Below are positions 43,690-53,665 of a stretch of 64,000 nt of DNA, piece after piece. The number at the start of each line of letters is the position of its first letter. The stretch's first letter is position 1. Origin of the DNA: Clostridium_AT stratigraminis (lineage in GTDB: Bacteria > Bacillota > Clostridia > Clostridiales > Clostridiaceae); the NCBI RefSeq assembly GCF_045310675.1, contig NZ_JBJHZZ010000001.1, forward strand, positions 744,001 to 808,000, read 5' to 3'. The notes under the pieces were generated by a model, which did no database searches, was not told the DNA's origin, and saw only the letters and a program-made list of their open reading frames with translations. A program made the translations under genes and the position numbers.

Positions 43690-44259
43690 CTAATTAGGGC
43701 GTAACTTCTTTTTAACTAGTAAAAGTTGAGTATTCTGCATTAGTATAGTGCAGAAGCCGCAGTTAATATAGTATGTGCTATCTAAAAATAATAAAAGGAT
43801 TGTCCAAAATAACACAAATAGCGCTGCTGTAAGCTTATACTGAAGCTTTTTTTTAGCATCCTTTATAGGGCTTCTTACACTGCATATGGGGGCCCTTACT
43901 AACACTGTTACTAAACCAAATGTTCCTACAAAAAGATAGCAAACTATTGGAAGTCTTGGTAACGACGGAGCTAGCACAGATGTGCACATAAAGAGCATAA
44001 TTGTTAAAATTAAACAGTTTAATGTTCCTTTTACGTGTACTCCCCCAGCAAAAACTCTAATAGACATCAGAATTAATAGAGAGAAATAGAAGTACTTCTC
44101 ATAATGTATAAAATTAAAGAGTAGTATTAGAGAAACAATTTTAAAACCTTCACTTAAAAAGATACTTAAGCCATATTGTATCCTTGCCCTATCTTTAGGG
44201 TTGTCATAGGCATCGATACAAATGAAAGAAGTAAGCTGCAATGCAAGCTTGTCTATCAT
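43690..44259 (-). CDS. agrB: AgrB-type peptide processing endopeptidase
   Basis: 189 residues from ATG 44259 (ribosome site AGGTGG); an in-frame ATG 30 bases upstream is less likely. The catalytic pair H75 and C82 lies in RVFAGGVHVKGTLNC, with the same seven-residue spacing as the staphylococcal enzyme. Four to six membrane segments follow. It cuts off the C-terminal tail of AgrD and closes the ring. Same strand and directly upstream of agrD, so the two form one operon, convergent with agrAC. Confidence 0.93.
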   Translation of the reverse strand: MIDKLALQLTSFICIDAYDNPKDRARIQYGLSIFLSEGFKIVSLILLFNFIHYEKYFYFSLLILMSIRVFAGGVHVKGTLNCLILTIMLFMCTSVLAPSLPRLPIVCYLFVGTFGLVTVLVRAPICSVRSPIKDAKKKLQYKLTAALFVLFWTILLLFLDSTYYINCGFCTILMQNTQLLLVKKKLRPN

Positions 44260-44482
44260 TTTAATGCACCACCTGTAGGTAATTAACAAATTTAAAATAT
44301 ATGTTTAAAGAAGCTTCTTTACATAATAATATGAATTGTATTAAAAGTTTAGTACATATATCCTAAATTTGTTACTCATTAAATGAAGGAAATCGGTTAA
44401 AAAATAATGGCACTGGGAAATACATGATATGTCAGTTCAACAATTGAATTATAATATATGATTCATTAATAATTAAATTATT

Positions 44483-44511
44483 TTGACAAGATATTCAATA
44501 CGTAATATTCT
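44483..44511 (+). promoter_or_regulatory. Putative sigma-A promoter of the nitroreductase gene
   Basis: TTGACA (44483-44488), 17-base spacer, TATTCT (44506-44511), about 90 bases before the start codon. The rest of the agrB-nitroreductase gap (44260-44601) holds no gene. Confidence 0.5.
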
Positions 44512-44601
44512 AAAACTAGATAACAATTAAATTTTATAGCATAAAAATTATCAAGAAGGTAATGTATATAATATAAGGAAGAAGCCGCAGGAGGATAATT
44601 A

Positions 44602-45174
44602 ATGGATGTATTAGAGGCTATTAAAACTAGAAGATCAATAGGCAAAGTAAGGGATAAAGAGGTATCTAAAGAGCTTATAGAAAAAATTATAGAAGCAGGC
44701 ACCTATGCCCCAAATAGATATCTTACAGAGCCTTGGAGATTTTTTGTTATAAGCGGTAAAGGAAGAGACAGCCTTTCAAGGGTTATGGTAGATATATTAA
44801 TGGAATCTGGAATAGATATAGATAGCGAAGATGGTAAGAAAAAGCTAGAAAAAGAGAGAGATAAATCTTATAGAGCTCCTGTTATTATTGCTGTTGCTGC
44901 AGAAGTAACTGAAAATGGGAAAGCATTAAGAATTGAGGAATTAGGAGCTGTTTATGCGGCAATTCAGAATATGCTGCTGGCTGCTCATGGTCATGGTCTA
45001 GCTGGGTATTGGAAAACAGGAAAAGCCTGTTATGCTCCTAAGATGAAGGACTTCTTTGGACTTAAGGAAAAGGATGAAGTCTTAGCATTTATTTATATAG
45101 GTTATGCTGATATGGAAAAGAAACCACCTCATAAAAGATCTTTTTCAGAGTTAACTAAATGGATTGATAAATAA
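44602..45174 (+). CDS. Nitroreductase family protein
   Basis: 190 residues. FMN-binding motifs of the nitroreductase family are present: IKTRRSIGKVRDKEV at the start, APNRYLTEPWRFFVISGKG, ELGAVYAAIQNMLLAAHGHGLAGYWKTG, and IYIGYADMEKKPPHKR at the end. It would reduce nitro-compounds, quinones or enones with NAD(P)H. Ribosome site AGGAGG. It ends before a bidirectional terminator shared with the penicillin-binding protein gene. Confidence 0.93.
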   Translation: MDVLEAIKTRRSIGKVRDKEVSKELIEKIIEAGTYAPNRYLTEPWRFFVISGKGRDSLSRVMVDILMESGIDIDSEDGKKKLEKERDKSYRAPVIIAVAAEVTENGKALRIEELGAVYAAIQNMLLAAHGHGLAGYWKTGKACYAPKMKDFFGLKEKDEVLAFIYIGYADMEKKPPHKRSFSELTKWIDK

Positions 45175-45243
45175 AAACTTGATTTCAATATACAAGCAAT
45201 GACTACTTGAATTATATAAGAAAGATGAGTATATTTAAAATAG

Positions 45244-45281
45244 AAAAAGGCTGTGGAAAACAATTTCCCACAACCTTTTTC
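45244..45281. terminator. Bidirectional terminator
   Basis: AAAAAGGCTGTGG (45244-45256) pairs with CCCACAACCTTTTT, with one mismatch, and has A/T runs on both sides. It lies between the convergent nitroreductase and penicillin-binding protein genes. Confidence 0.85.
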
Positions 45282-47044
45282 TATTTAATTGTAATATAAT
45301 TAGAAATTCCAGTAAATAATTCTTTTGCTACTGGTACAGCAGTTTGTGCTGCAAAATAGTTTGAGGAGTTTGGTTCATCAATAGTAACGATTAAGGAAAC
45401 CACAGGATCTGAGGCAGGAGCCATACCTACAAAGGATGAAACATATTTTCCTTCTTGATAGCCTCTTTTATTTGAATCTACACGTTCAGCAGTACCTGTT
45501 TTCCCAGCAATATGAAAGCCATCAATGTAGGTAGCAACTGCAGTGCCTTTAGTAACAACTCCTTCTAGATAATTTCGCAGTTTTGCTGAATTTCCTTCAG
45601 TCATAACTGTTTTTTTACCCAAATCCTTAAACTCATCATCTACGACTCTGTTATCCCCATCTTTATGTTCGATATCCTTCATTATATGAGGTCTTATCCA
45701 GGTACCTCCATTTGCTACAGCATTGAAGGCAGCCATAAACTGTACTTGTGTTAAAGCTACTCCATGACCGAAGGACATTGTTGCAAGATCAACTGGACCT
45801 ATGTTGTTTAAGTCTTTTATTATACCAGAACTTTCTTTTGGTAAATCTACGCCGGTTTTATCTCCGATACCAACTTCCTTTGAATAATTATATAGGTTGT
45901 CTTTTCCTAATTTTTGAGCTAATAAAATGAAACCAACATTACTTGAATTATTAAGTATATCAGAGAAAGTTTGAATTCCATGATTCTTTTTATCGTCGTC
46001 ATAAATTGTGGTATTTGCTACTTTAATACTACCTGTATCATTAAAAGTATCACCATCTTTTAGAGCATTATTTTCCATAGCAGCTGCTGAGGTTATAACC
46101 TTAAAAATGGAACCTGGTTCAAAAATATTTTCTACAGATCTATTTACCCATAGGTCTTGTGGATTTTTAATGGCTGAAGTTACTTTATTAGGGTTATTAG
46201 GATCAAAATCGGGCTTGCTGGCCATTGCCAATATTTCTCCGTTTTTCGGATTCATAACCATTATACTTACTGAAGTTGCCTTATTAGCTTCAAGTGCACT
46301 ACTAGCTGCTTTTTCAGCAAGTTCCTGAATACGTTCATCTATTGTAAGGGACACATCTTTACCATTTACTGGCTGTATTGTGGTTGCAGTATCTGGAAGA
46401 ACATTGCCATGAGCATCAAGCTGTACTTTTTGAGAACCCTCGATTCCAGTCAAAGCTTTATCATAACTTTGTTCTACACCGGAAATACCCTTTCCTTCAA
46501 TATTTGTTAGGCCTAACACCTGTGCCATAAAGTTCTTGTTGGGATAGTAGCGTATAGTATCTGAAGACACGATAATTCCATTTAATTTTAGTGCTTTAAT
46601 ACCGTCAGCAGAAGGTTTTTCAACCTGCCTTTTTAAGGAAACAAATTTCAAGAGGTTTCCAGAATTATCTTTACTACTAAGCTTTTTAAGAATATCATTT
46701 GTATTCATACTTAAATAACTTGCTAAATTTTTTGAAATTTCATCAAGATTTAAGTCTTTATTTTTTATAGTAGCCTGGAGTAAACTGGGGTCTGCGTCAA
46801 TCCTATACACATCTGCACTTGACGCTAAGACTTGTCCATTTCTATCAAGTATATTACCCCTCTTAGGATCAAGTGGAATCTCATGAGTCCTTTGACTCAC
46901 AGCCATGGCTTTGTAAGTACTTCCTTTTTCCACCATAATATATAATAATCTGCCCATTAAAATAAGGTAAAAAATAGTTAGTACTGAAAATATAAAGAAA
47001 AGCCTGCCTCTTTTACCCATTTTTTTATGTACCTTTTTCTTCAT
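45281..47044 (-). CDS. Class B penicillin-binding protein (FtsI/SpoVD-like transpeptidase)
   Basis: 587 residues. A basic N-terminus and one membrane helix (about 13-35) are followed by the dimerisation/pedestal domain (about 50-230) and the transpeptidase domain. The active-site motifs are SIFK in EPGSIFKVITSAA (Ser nucleophile), SSN in LNNSSNVGFI, and KTG in AGKTGTAER. It crosslinks peptidoglycan during division or sporulation. It has no PASTA domains, unlike SpoVD and many Firmicute PBP2 proteins. It stands alone, away from a dcw cluster, so it may be an accessory copy. Confidence 0.93.
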   Translation of the reverse strand: MKKKVHKKMGKRGRLFFIFSVLTIFYLILMGRLLYIMVEKGSTYKAMAVSQRTHEIPLDPKRGNILDRNGQVLASSADVYRIDADPSLLQATIKNKDLNLDEISKNLASYLSMNTNDILKKLSSKDNSGNLLKFVSLKRQVEKPSADGIKALKLNGIIVSSDTIRYYPNKNFMAQVLGLTNIEGKGISGVEQSYDKALTGIEGSQKVQLDAHGNVLPDTATTIQPVNGKDVSLTIDERIQELAEKAASSALEANKATSVSIMVMNPKNGEILAMASKPDFDPNNPNKVTSAIKNPQDLWVNRSVENIFEPGSIFKVITSAAAMENNALKDGDTFNDTGSIKVANTTIYDDDKKNHGIQTFSDILNNSSNVGFILLAQKLGKDNLYNYSKEVGIGDKTGVDLPKESSGIIKDLNNIGPVDLATMSFGHGVALTQVQFMAAFNAVANGGTWIRPHIMKDIEHKDGDNRVVDDEFKDLGKKTVMTEGNSAKLRNYLEGVVTKGTAVATYIDGFHIAGKTGTAERVDSNKRGYQEGKYVSSFVGMAPASDPVVSLIVTIDEPNSSNYFAAQTAVPVAKELFTGISNYITIK

Positions 47045-47214
47045 AAATGCATCACCATTATCATTAGTTTTTGAATTAATTTATATTATTTAGTATATCA
47101 CGAATGCATGATAAGCAATAGAGTATATATGGTAATTTTGATGATATACTGTTAAAATTAATATGGAATTAATATTTTGAAGACTCAATCAACTTATATA
47201 AGGGGGTTAAAGAA

Positions 47215-48351
47215 ATGATATTAATTAAAAGTGGTAAAATTCTAACTATGGCAGGGGAGCCAATAGAAAGTGGACAGGTTTTAGTTAATGATGGTAAGAT
47301 TCTTGCAGTTGGTTATCATGTAGAGGCGCCTGATGGCTGTGAAATTATCGATGCAAATGGTGGATTTGTTATGCCAGGTATTATTGATGCTCACTGCCAT
47401 ATAGGTATGTGGGAAGACGGTGTTGGCTTCGAAGGAGATGACGGAAATGAAATTACTGATCCAGCTACTCCACAGCTAAGAGCTATAGATGCAGTAAATC
47501 CGCTGGATAGATCCTTTGTTGAAGCTTATGAAAATGGAATAACCTGTGTTTGTACAGGTCCTGGCAGTGCTAATGTCATAGGAGGGCAATTTACTACTAT
47601 TAAAACCAAAGGGACAAGAATAGATAATATGGTTCTTCAGGAAACAGCTGCAATGAAGGTTGCTTTTGGAGAGAATCCCAAGAGATGTTATAATGCAAAA
47701 AAACAAGCACCTTCTACTAGAATGGCTACCGCTGCTATTCTAAGAGAATATCTTCTCAAAACAAAAAATTATATGGACAATAAAGAAAAAAGCTCAACCT
47801 TTGACATGAAACTTGAAAGCCTGATTCCAGTTGTTAAAGGAGAACTAAATGTAAAAGCACATGCTCATAGAACTGACGATATTTTTACAGCTATACGTAT
47901 TGCTAAAGAGTTTGGACTAAAAATGACAATAGAACATTGTACGGAGGGACATTTGATTGCAGAGGAGCTAGCAAAAGAGGGACTTCCCGCTATAGTAGGA
48001 CCAACTTTTGGCACTAGGGGCAAAGTTGAGCTCAAAGAAAAATCCTTTGAAACTCCAGCGGTACTTCATAAAGCAGGGGTAAAAATCGCTTTAATGACAG
48101 ATCATCCTGTAATACCCGTACATTATCTTCCGCTTTGTGCCTCATTAGCTGTTAAAGCTGGGCTAGATGAAGAAACTGCACTTAAGGCAATAACTATTTA
48201 CCCAGCAGAAATACTTGGAATTTCAAATAGAGTAGGTTCTCTTGAAGTAAATAAAGATGCAGATATTGTTATATTTGATAAACATCCCTTTGATGTACAA
48301 GCTAAAACTACTTGTGTTTTAATAGATGGTGAAGTGGCTTATAAAAGGTAA
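47215..48351 (+). CDS. Imidazolonepropionase-like amidohydrolase
   Basis: 378 residues. Metal-binding HxH motif GIIDAHCHIG (about 55-64), a central KAHAHRTDDI histidine pair, TIEHCTEG, and the catalytic Asp in ALMTDHPVIP. The C-terminal VGSLEVNKDADIVIFDKHPFD is the usual sandwich domain. Such enzymes hydrolyse cyclic amides or imidazole rings; the substrate is unknown. It is followed by a terminator and then a nucleoside-type ABC importer, which could supply its substrate. Ribosome site AGGGGG. Confidence 0.88.
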   Translation: MILIKSGKILTMAGEPIESGQVLVNDGKILAVGYHVEAPDGCEIIDANGGFVMPGIIDAHCHIGMWEDGVGFEGDDGNEITDPATPQLRAIDAVNPLDRSFVEAYENGITCVCTGPGSANVIGGQFTTIKTKGTRIDNMVLQETAAMKVAFGENPKRCYNAKKQAPSTRMATAAILREYLLKTKNYMDNKEKSSTFDMKLESLIPVVKGELNVKAHAHRTDDIFTAIRIAKEFGLKMTIEHCTEGHLIAEELAKEGLPAIVGPTFGTRGKVELKEKSFETPAVLHKAGVKIALMTDHPVIPVHYLPLCASLAVKAGLDEETALKAITIYPAEILGISNRVGSLEVNKDADIVIFDKHPFDVQAKTTCVLIDGEVAYKR

Positions 48352-48421
48352 ATAATGTTATCTTATTCATTTTTCTAAACAATTATGTTAATGCTTATAA
48401 TAACTTACTTCTCTTTAAGAC

Positions 48422-48452
48422 AAAGTGCTAACTATTCGGGTAGCACTTTTTA
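48422..48452 (+). terminator. Terminator of the amidohydrolase gene
   Basis: AAAGTGCTA (48422-48430) pairs with TAGCACTTT, followed by TTTATA. Confidence 0.85.
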
Positions 48453-48463
48453 TATCAACATTA

Positions 48464-48492
48464 TTGACAAAAAATACCATATAAGTTATTAT
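48464..48492 (+). promoter_or_regulatory. Putative promoter of the ABC importer operon
   Basis: TTGACA (48464-48469), 17-base spacer, TATTAT (48487-48492). A leader of about 280 bases follows. Confidence 0.6.
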
Positions 48493-48499
48493 ATTCATA

Positions 48500-48781
48500 T
48501 AATCAAGATTAAGAGAAAATTAGTTTAGAAAGTGATTTTATTTGTGTATTTATCTTGGTTAACTTTAATGGTCGGACTATGGGGGGTATATAAGAATTAC
48601 GTTATAGAACTACTCAATAGAGTCCTTCTATGGCTTTAAAACCTCTGTGTAGACTTTCCATTTTTCTATTTCAATTTGGAAGGCCTATATTTTTTTAACT
48701 TAAAAAACATAATTATAAAAATATATTAAAGACGCTTGTCTTTATATATAGTATGTAGAACAAAAAAAGGGGGAATTTGTA
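48500..48781 (+). promoter_or_regulatory. Long leader of the nucleoside importer operon, possible structured RNA
   Basis: About 280 transcribed bases with G-rich GGACTATGGGGGG (near 48576), CCTTCTATGG, AAACCTCTGTGTAGACTTTCC and TTTGGAAGGCC followed by a run of seven T near 48690. This could be a riboswitch-plus-terminator. I do not find the conserved purine riboswitch core, so the class is open. Confidence 0.35.
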
Positions 48782-49906
48782 ATGAAAAAAGTCATTGGCT
48801 TAATGCTTTCGCTATTACTGATAATGGGCGCTGCATTAACAGGCTGCACAAGCAAGGATAACAAAGACTCGACACCTGCATCAACAACCGCTAAAAAAGT
48901 AAAGGTAGGGTTTATTTATGTAGGACCTATTGGTGATGGTGGTTATACATATGCACATGATCAAGGGAGATTATATCTTGAAAAGGAACTTGGGGACAAG
49001 GTAGAGACAGTATACAAGGAAAATGTAAAAGAAGATACGGCCGAGGTTGATAAAACCTGTGAAGAAATGATTAATAATGGTGTTACAGTAATTATTGGAA
49101 CAAGCTTTGGATTTATGGAAGGTATGGATAAGTCAGCAAAGAAACATCCGGAAATAAAATACCTACACTGCTCTGGTTACATGCAGGAAACTAATATGTC
49201 AAATTACTTCGGAAGAGACTATCAGGTTAGATATCTTTCAGGTATCGTTGCAGGTATGAAAACTAAGACAAATAAGATAGGTTATGTAGCTGCCATGAAC
49301 ATTCCTGAGTGTGTAAGAGGAATAAATGCATTTACACTAGGAGTTTTATCAGTTAATAAAGATGCAGTTGTAAAAGCTATATGGACAAATACCTGGTATG
49401 ATCCAGCAAAGGAAAAAGAAGCTGCAAAGGCACTTTTAGACCAAGGTGTTGATGTTATTGCTCAACATCAGGATACGACAGGTCCACAAATTGCTGCTGA
49501 GGAAAAGGGAGTTTGGTCAATAGGTTATAACTCAGATATGAGCAAGGCTGCACCAAATGCTTATATGACAGCTCCAATTTGGAATTGGGGGCCCTACTAC
49601 GTAGATCAATTAAATAAAGTTATTGCTGGAACCTGGAAATCAGAAAGCTACTGGGGTCCCATGGAAGAAGACAACAGTAAAAGTATAATATACCTAGCTC
49701 CTTTAACTAAAGTTGCTCCTCAAGGGGCTCAAGAAGCAGTAGACAAAGCTAAAGCTGATATTATTTCTGGAAAAAACAAAGTATTTGTAGGACCTATTTA
49801 TGATAATACTGGTACTTTAAGAGTTAAAGAAGGGGAAGTTATGTCAGATAAGGATATGTTAAGCTTGGATTGGTTTGTAAAAGGTGTAGAAGGAAAGGTT
49901 AAGTAG
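48782..49906 (+). CDS. BMP-family ABC transporter substrate-binding lipoprotein
   Basis: 374 residues. Signal peptide with lipobox LTGC (Cys at about 22). The BMP/PnrA fold is shown by VGFIYVGPIGDGGYTYAHDQGR, VTVIIGTSFGFME, YFGRDYQVRYLSGIVAGMKTKTNKIGYVAA and QHQDTTGPQIAAEEKGVWSIGYNSDM. Family members bind nucleosides or purine-like compounds. It is the first gene of a four-gene importer operon (lipoprotein, ATPase, two permeases). Ribosome site AAGGGGG. Confidence 0.93.
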   Translation: MKKVIGLMLSLLLIMGAALTGCTSKDNKDSTPASTTAKKVKVGFIYVGPIGDGGYTYAHDQGRLYLEKELGDKVETVYKENVKEDTAEVDKTCEEMINNGVTVIIGTSFGFMEGMDKSAKKHPEIKYLHCSGYMQETNMSNYFGRDYQVRYLSGIVAGMKTKTNKIGYVAAMNIPECVRGINAFTLGVLSVNKDAVVKAIWTNTWYDPAKEKEAAKALLDQGVDVIAQHQDTTGPQIAAEEKGVWSIGYNSDMSKAAPNAYMTAPIWNWGPYYVDQLNKVIAGTWKSESYWGPMEEDNSKSIIYLAPLTKVAPQGAQEAVDKAKADIISGKNKVFVGPIYDNTGTLRVKEGEVMSDKDMLSLDWFVKGVEGKVK

Positions 49907-49971
49907 AAAAACTTGTGGGATACAGGTGACACTAGGATGAATAATCCATGTGCCACCAGAGGAGGATTATA

Positions 49972-51504
49972 ATGAGTACTGTTCCGCAGATATCTATGAA
50001 GGGAATAACTAAAATTTTTGGTAAGGTAGTTGCCAACAATAACATTAATTTAGATATATATAGCGGCGAAATCCATGCACTTCTCGGAGAAAATGGAGCA
50101 GGAAAAAGTACACTAATGAACATTCTGTCAGGAATTTATATTCCTGACAGAGGTTCTATTTTTATTAGTGGAAAAGAAGTAAGGTTTTTCGCACCTAAGG
50201 ATGCTATAAATGCTAAAATTGGAATGATACATCAACACTTTAAGCTAGTCGAAGTAATGACAAGCTTAGAAAACATAATGCTTGGCCAAAAGACTAGTTT
50301 TTTTATTAATAAGAAAAAAATAATTAAGGAAATAACAGATTTAGCCAATAGATATGGTCTTGAGGTTAACTTAAATAAAAGAGTTTATGACATGACAGTT
50401 GGCGAAAAACAAATTCTAGAAATACTTAAGGTGGTTTACAGAGGAGCAAAAATTCTTGTATTAGATGAACCTACTACAGTATTTACTCCACAAGAAACAA
50501 AGAAGTTATTTAAAATTATAAACAAAATGAAGGAACAGGGCTGTGCCATAATATTTATTAGCCATAAAATGGACGAGGTTATGGAAATCTCTGATAAAAT
50601 AACTGTACTTAGAAAGGGTGATACTGTAGCCACTCTTAACAAAGTTGATGTAAGCCCAAATAAGCTAGCAGAGCTAATGGTGGGACATCCTGTAGACTTA
50701 TCTATTAAAAGAGTAAAATGTGAAAGCAAGGAAAATATTTTAGAGGTAAAAAATCTAAAAGTAATTAATGATGATGGAATAGAAAAAATAAAAGGTTTAA
50801 GTTTTAATATTAAAAAAGGTGAAATACTTGGCATTGCAGGTATTGTAAACAGCGGCCAGAAGGAGCTATGTGAGGCACTTGTGGGAATGCAGGTAGCAAG
50901 CGAAGGAGAAATAAATTTTCAAGGTGAAAATATTATAGGGAAAAACACTAGAGAGATAATTAAAAAAGGCATTAGCATGAGCTTTATTCCTGAAGACAGA
51001 CTTGGTATGGGACTAGTTGGTTCCATGGATATGATAGATAACTTAATGCTGAAGGAATATCACTCACAAAAGGGGATTTTCATTGATAAAAAGCCTGCTG
51101 TTAATAGGGCAAATGATATAATTAAAAGACTTGAAATTAAAACACCTGGAATTCATTATCCTATTAAAAATTTATCCGGAGGTAACATTCAAAAGATACT
51201 GCTTGGGAGAGAACTTGCAGCAAAGCCTAAGCTGCTTATAATGGCGTATCCAGTAAGAGGCCTCGATATAAATACTTGCTATACAATATATGAGCTTATA
51301 AACAAGCAAAAGTTAAGTGGAGTAGGAGTTATTTTTATTACTGAGGACTTAGATGTTTTAATTCAGCTTTGCGATAGAATTATGGTTATTTGCGGCGGTG
51401 AAGTAACTGGAACTATGCAGGGTGATGGGGCAACAAAAGAAGAAATTGGATTACTTATGACGGGACATAGAGGAATGCGAGGCTCAATGATTAACAATCA
51501 TTGA
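49972..51504 (+). CDS. Nucleoside-type ABC transporter ATPase (two nucleotide-binding domains)
   Basis: 510 residues from ATG 49972 with ribosome site GAGGAGG; an in-frame ATG at 49948 has none. Domain 1 (about 1-250) has Walker A GENGAGKST, signature MTVGEKQILEIL and Walker B ILVLDEPTTVFTPQE. Domain 2 (about 255-500) has a degenerate Walker A (GIVNSGQKEL) and an intact signature NLSGGNIQKILLGRELA, as usual in ribose/BMP-type importers. Walker B of domain 2 reads LLIMAYPVRGLD, lacking the usual E, also common. Confidence 0.93.
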   Translation: MSTVPQISMKGITKIFGKVVANNNINLDIYSGEIHALLGENGAGKSTLMNILSGIYIPDRGSIFISGKEVRFFAPKDAINAKIGMIHQHFKLVEVMTSLENIMLGQKTSFFINKKKIIKEITDLANRYGLEVNLNKRVYDMTVGEKQILEILKVVYRGAKILVLDEPTTVFTPQETKKLFKIINKMKEQGCAIIFISHKMDEVMEISDKITVLRKGDTVATLNKVDVSPNKLAELMVGHPVDLSIKRVKCESKENILEVKNLKVINDDGIEKIKGLSFNIKKGEILGIAGIVNSGQKELCEALVGMQVASEGEINFQGENIIGKNTREIIKKGISMSFIPEDRLGMGLVGSMDMIDNLMLKEYHSQKGIFIDKKPAVNRANDIIKRLEIKTPGIHYPIKNLSGGNIQKILLGRELAAKPKLLIMAYPVRGLDINTCYTIYELINKQKLSGVGVIFITEDLDVLIQLCDRIMVICGGEVTGTMQGDGATKEEIGLLMTGHRGMRGSMINNH

Positions 51505-51537
51505 GTGCTGTAGAAGGAATACAGGAGGGAATATCTA

Positions 51538-52596
51538 ATGCTAAGGTTTGTAAAAAGAGATGAAATAAGTAAAGGAAAGAGTACAACCATTAGATTAATT
51601 TCAGTAGCACTTGCTCTTATCCTATTTAGCATAGTTTTTGTGATAATGCATAAGAATCCTTTTGATGTTTATGCATCCATGCTAAAGGGAGCATTTGGAT
51701 CACCTTATGCAATAAGAGAAACAATTAAACTAGCAATTCCACTTTGCATAGCTGCTTTAGGTATTGCAGTAGCATTTAAAATGCATTTTTGGAATATTGG
51801 TGCAGAAGGTCAAATACTAATGGGTGCCTTTGCTGCATCTATGTTTGCTCTTAAGCTGCCTGATATGCCAAGGCCTGCACTGCTGCTACTCATGATGGCA
51901 GCAGGTATAATCGGAGGAAGCTTTTGGGCTTTAATTCCTGCAGTATTTAAGGCTAAGTGGGGTACAAATGAAACTATAGTTACGTTAATGATGAATTACA
52001 TTGCTATTAAGTGGATTATATATCTGCAGCATGGGCCATTAAAGGATCCCAATGCAAAAGGTTTTGCAAAAATAGCAAATTTCACTAATAATGCAATATT
52101 ACCAGAGATTTTTAAAATACATATTGGATGGATTTTTGCAATAATTTTAGTTATATTTATATACATATTTATGAATTATACTAAAAGAGGTTATGAAATA
52201 TCAGTTCTAGGTGAAAGTGAAAAAACTGCACTTTACTCTGGAATTAATATTAAAAAGACAATAATTATATCCATACTTTTAAGCGGCGGTTTATGCGGAC
52301 TTGTAGGGATGATACAAGCTTCAGGTATTAGCAACACCCTATCTGATAGTGTTTCTGGAGGAATTGGATATACAGCAATTATTGTATCTTGGCTTGGATA
52401 CTTAAGTGCTCCAATTATCCTGGTAGTTTCAATATTATTTGCAGCTTTAGAGCAGGGAGGTTCTTTTATTCAAACCTCCTTTGGTATACCTAGTGCAGCA
52501 GCTCTTACGCTGCAAGCTTTAATTTTGTTCTTTGTGCTTGGCAGTGAGTTTTTTATAAGATTTAAAATTATTTTAAAAGTAGGTGATGCAAAATGA
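51538..52596 (+). CDS. Nucleoside-type ABC transporter permease 1
   Basis: 352 residues, about eight to ten membrane helices. The BPD_transp_2 family motif FWNIGAEGQILMGAF and the coupling region RAxG-like YEISVLGESEKTALYSGINIKK are visible. It follows the ATPase gene after 33 bases, and its stop overlaps the next permease start (ATGA). Together the two permeases form the heterodimeric channel. Confidence 0.93.
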   Translation: MLRFVKRDEISKGKSTTIRLISVALALILFSIVFVIMHKNPFDVYASMLKGAFGSPYAIRETIKLAIPLCIAALGIAVAFKMHFWNIGAEGQILMGAFAASMFALKLPDMPRPALLLLMMAAGIIGGSFWALIPAVFKAKWGTNETIVTLMMNYIAIKWIIYLQHGPLKDPNAKGFAKIANFTNNAILPEIFKIHIGWIFAIILVIFIYIFMNYTKRGYEISVLGESEKTALYSGINIKKTIIISILLSGGLCGLVGMIQASGISNTLSDSVSGGIGYTAIIVSWLGYLSAPIILVVSILFAALEQGGSFIQTSFGIPSAAALTLQALILFFVLGSEFFIRFKIILKVGDAK

Positions 52597-53531
52597 ACGG
52601 AATAGAAACATTTTTAGCTGCAGCAATTGTTGCAGGCACCCCTCTTCTTTTTGCAACAATAGGTGAAATATTAATTGAAAGAGTTGGCAATCTTAACCTT
52701 GGAGTAGAAGGCATGATGCTTATGGGAGCTGTAATGGGTTTTTTAGTAGGATTAAAAACAAGCAGTGTTTTTCTAGCAATATTAGGAGCTATAGCTGCTG
52801 GAGCCTTTGGCGGTTTAATATTTGCTTTTTTAACAATAACCTTAAGAGCAAACCAAGTTGTAACAGGTCTTGCTTTAGCCAGCTTTGGCAGTGGCTTTTC
52901 CACTTTAGTAGGAAAACAACTAGTTGGACAAACTGCGCCTGCTGCAGTTAAAAGTTTTTTTCAGCCCTATGCAATTCCTGCCTTAAGTAAGCTACCTTTT
53001 ATTGGACCTATACTCTTTAAACAGGACCCCTTTGTTTATCTAGGTTATATTGTAGCAATCATCATAGGAATATTTTTATATAATACAAGTAAAGGCTTAA
53101 ACCTTAGAGCAATAGGAGAAAACCCAGGTTCTGCAGATGCAGCAAGTATAAATATTACCTTGTATAAATATATTTATATATTAATCGGAGGTTCTCTATG
53201 TGGTCTTGGAGGAGCTTATCTTTCACTTGTTTATATTCCTAACTGGCAGGAAAATGTAGTAGCAGGTAGAGGCTGGATTGCAATAGCACTAGTAATTTTC
53301 TCTGCATGGAATCCCTATAAAGCAGTTCTTGGAGCTATTTTATTCGGAGGCTTAGATATAATTGGTTTAAGACTTCAAAGTGCTGGAATTCATGTGGTGT
53401 CTCAATATATGGTTGATATGCTTCCGTATATAGTTACTATAACTGTGCTTTTATTTGTATCAATGAGAAAATCTAAACGTAATTCTCCACCTATGAATTT
53501 AGGTATACCTTATTTTAGAGAAGAAAGATAA
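52593..53531 (+). CDS. Nucleoside-type ABC transporter permease 2
   Basis: 312 residues, about eight membrane helices. Motifs GEILIERVGNLNLGVEGMMLMGA, GLNLRAIGENPGSADAASIN (coupling loop) and GRGWIAIALVIFSAWNP match the second permease of BMP-type importers. Overlaps the preceding gene by four bases. A terminator follows 32 bases after the stop. Confidence 0.93.
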   Translation: MNGIETFLAAAIVAGTPLLFATIGEILIERVGNLNLGVEGMMLMGAVMGFLVGLKTSSVFLAILGAIAAGAFGGLIFAFLTITLRANQVVTGLALASFGSGFSTLVGKQLVGQTAPAAVKSFFQPYAIPALSKLPFIGPILFKQDPFVYLGYIVAIIIGIFLYNTSKGLNLRAIGENPGSADAASINITLYKYIYILIGGSLCGLGGAYLSLVYIPNWQENVVAGRGWIAIALVIFSAWNPYKAVLGAILFGGLDIIGLRLQSAGIHVVSQYMVDMLPYIVTITVLLFVSMRKSKRNSPPMNLGIPYFREER

Positions 53532-53562
53532 TTTTTGATGATGAACTCCCTAAAATTAAGAA

Positions 53563-53605
53563 GCCGCTGAAGAGATTTTAATATAAATCCTAAAGCGGCC
53601 TCTGT
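53563..53605 (+). terminator. Terminator of the ABC importer operon
   Basis: GCCGCT (53563-53568) with an inner GATTT/AAATC stem pairs with AGCGGC (53594-53599). The T-run is weak (CTCTGTTATTT). Confidence 0.7.
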
Positions 53606-53665
53606 TATTTATTGCATATTCAGTGTGATGTTTAGAAAAGAATCTATATAATATTATTTTCTGTG

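Noticed and set aside
48500..48781. Purine (guanine/adenine) riboswitch before the nucleoside importer
   Set aside because: The conserved junction and loop sequences of that class were not found.
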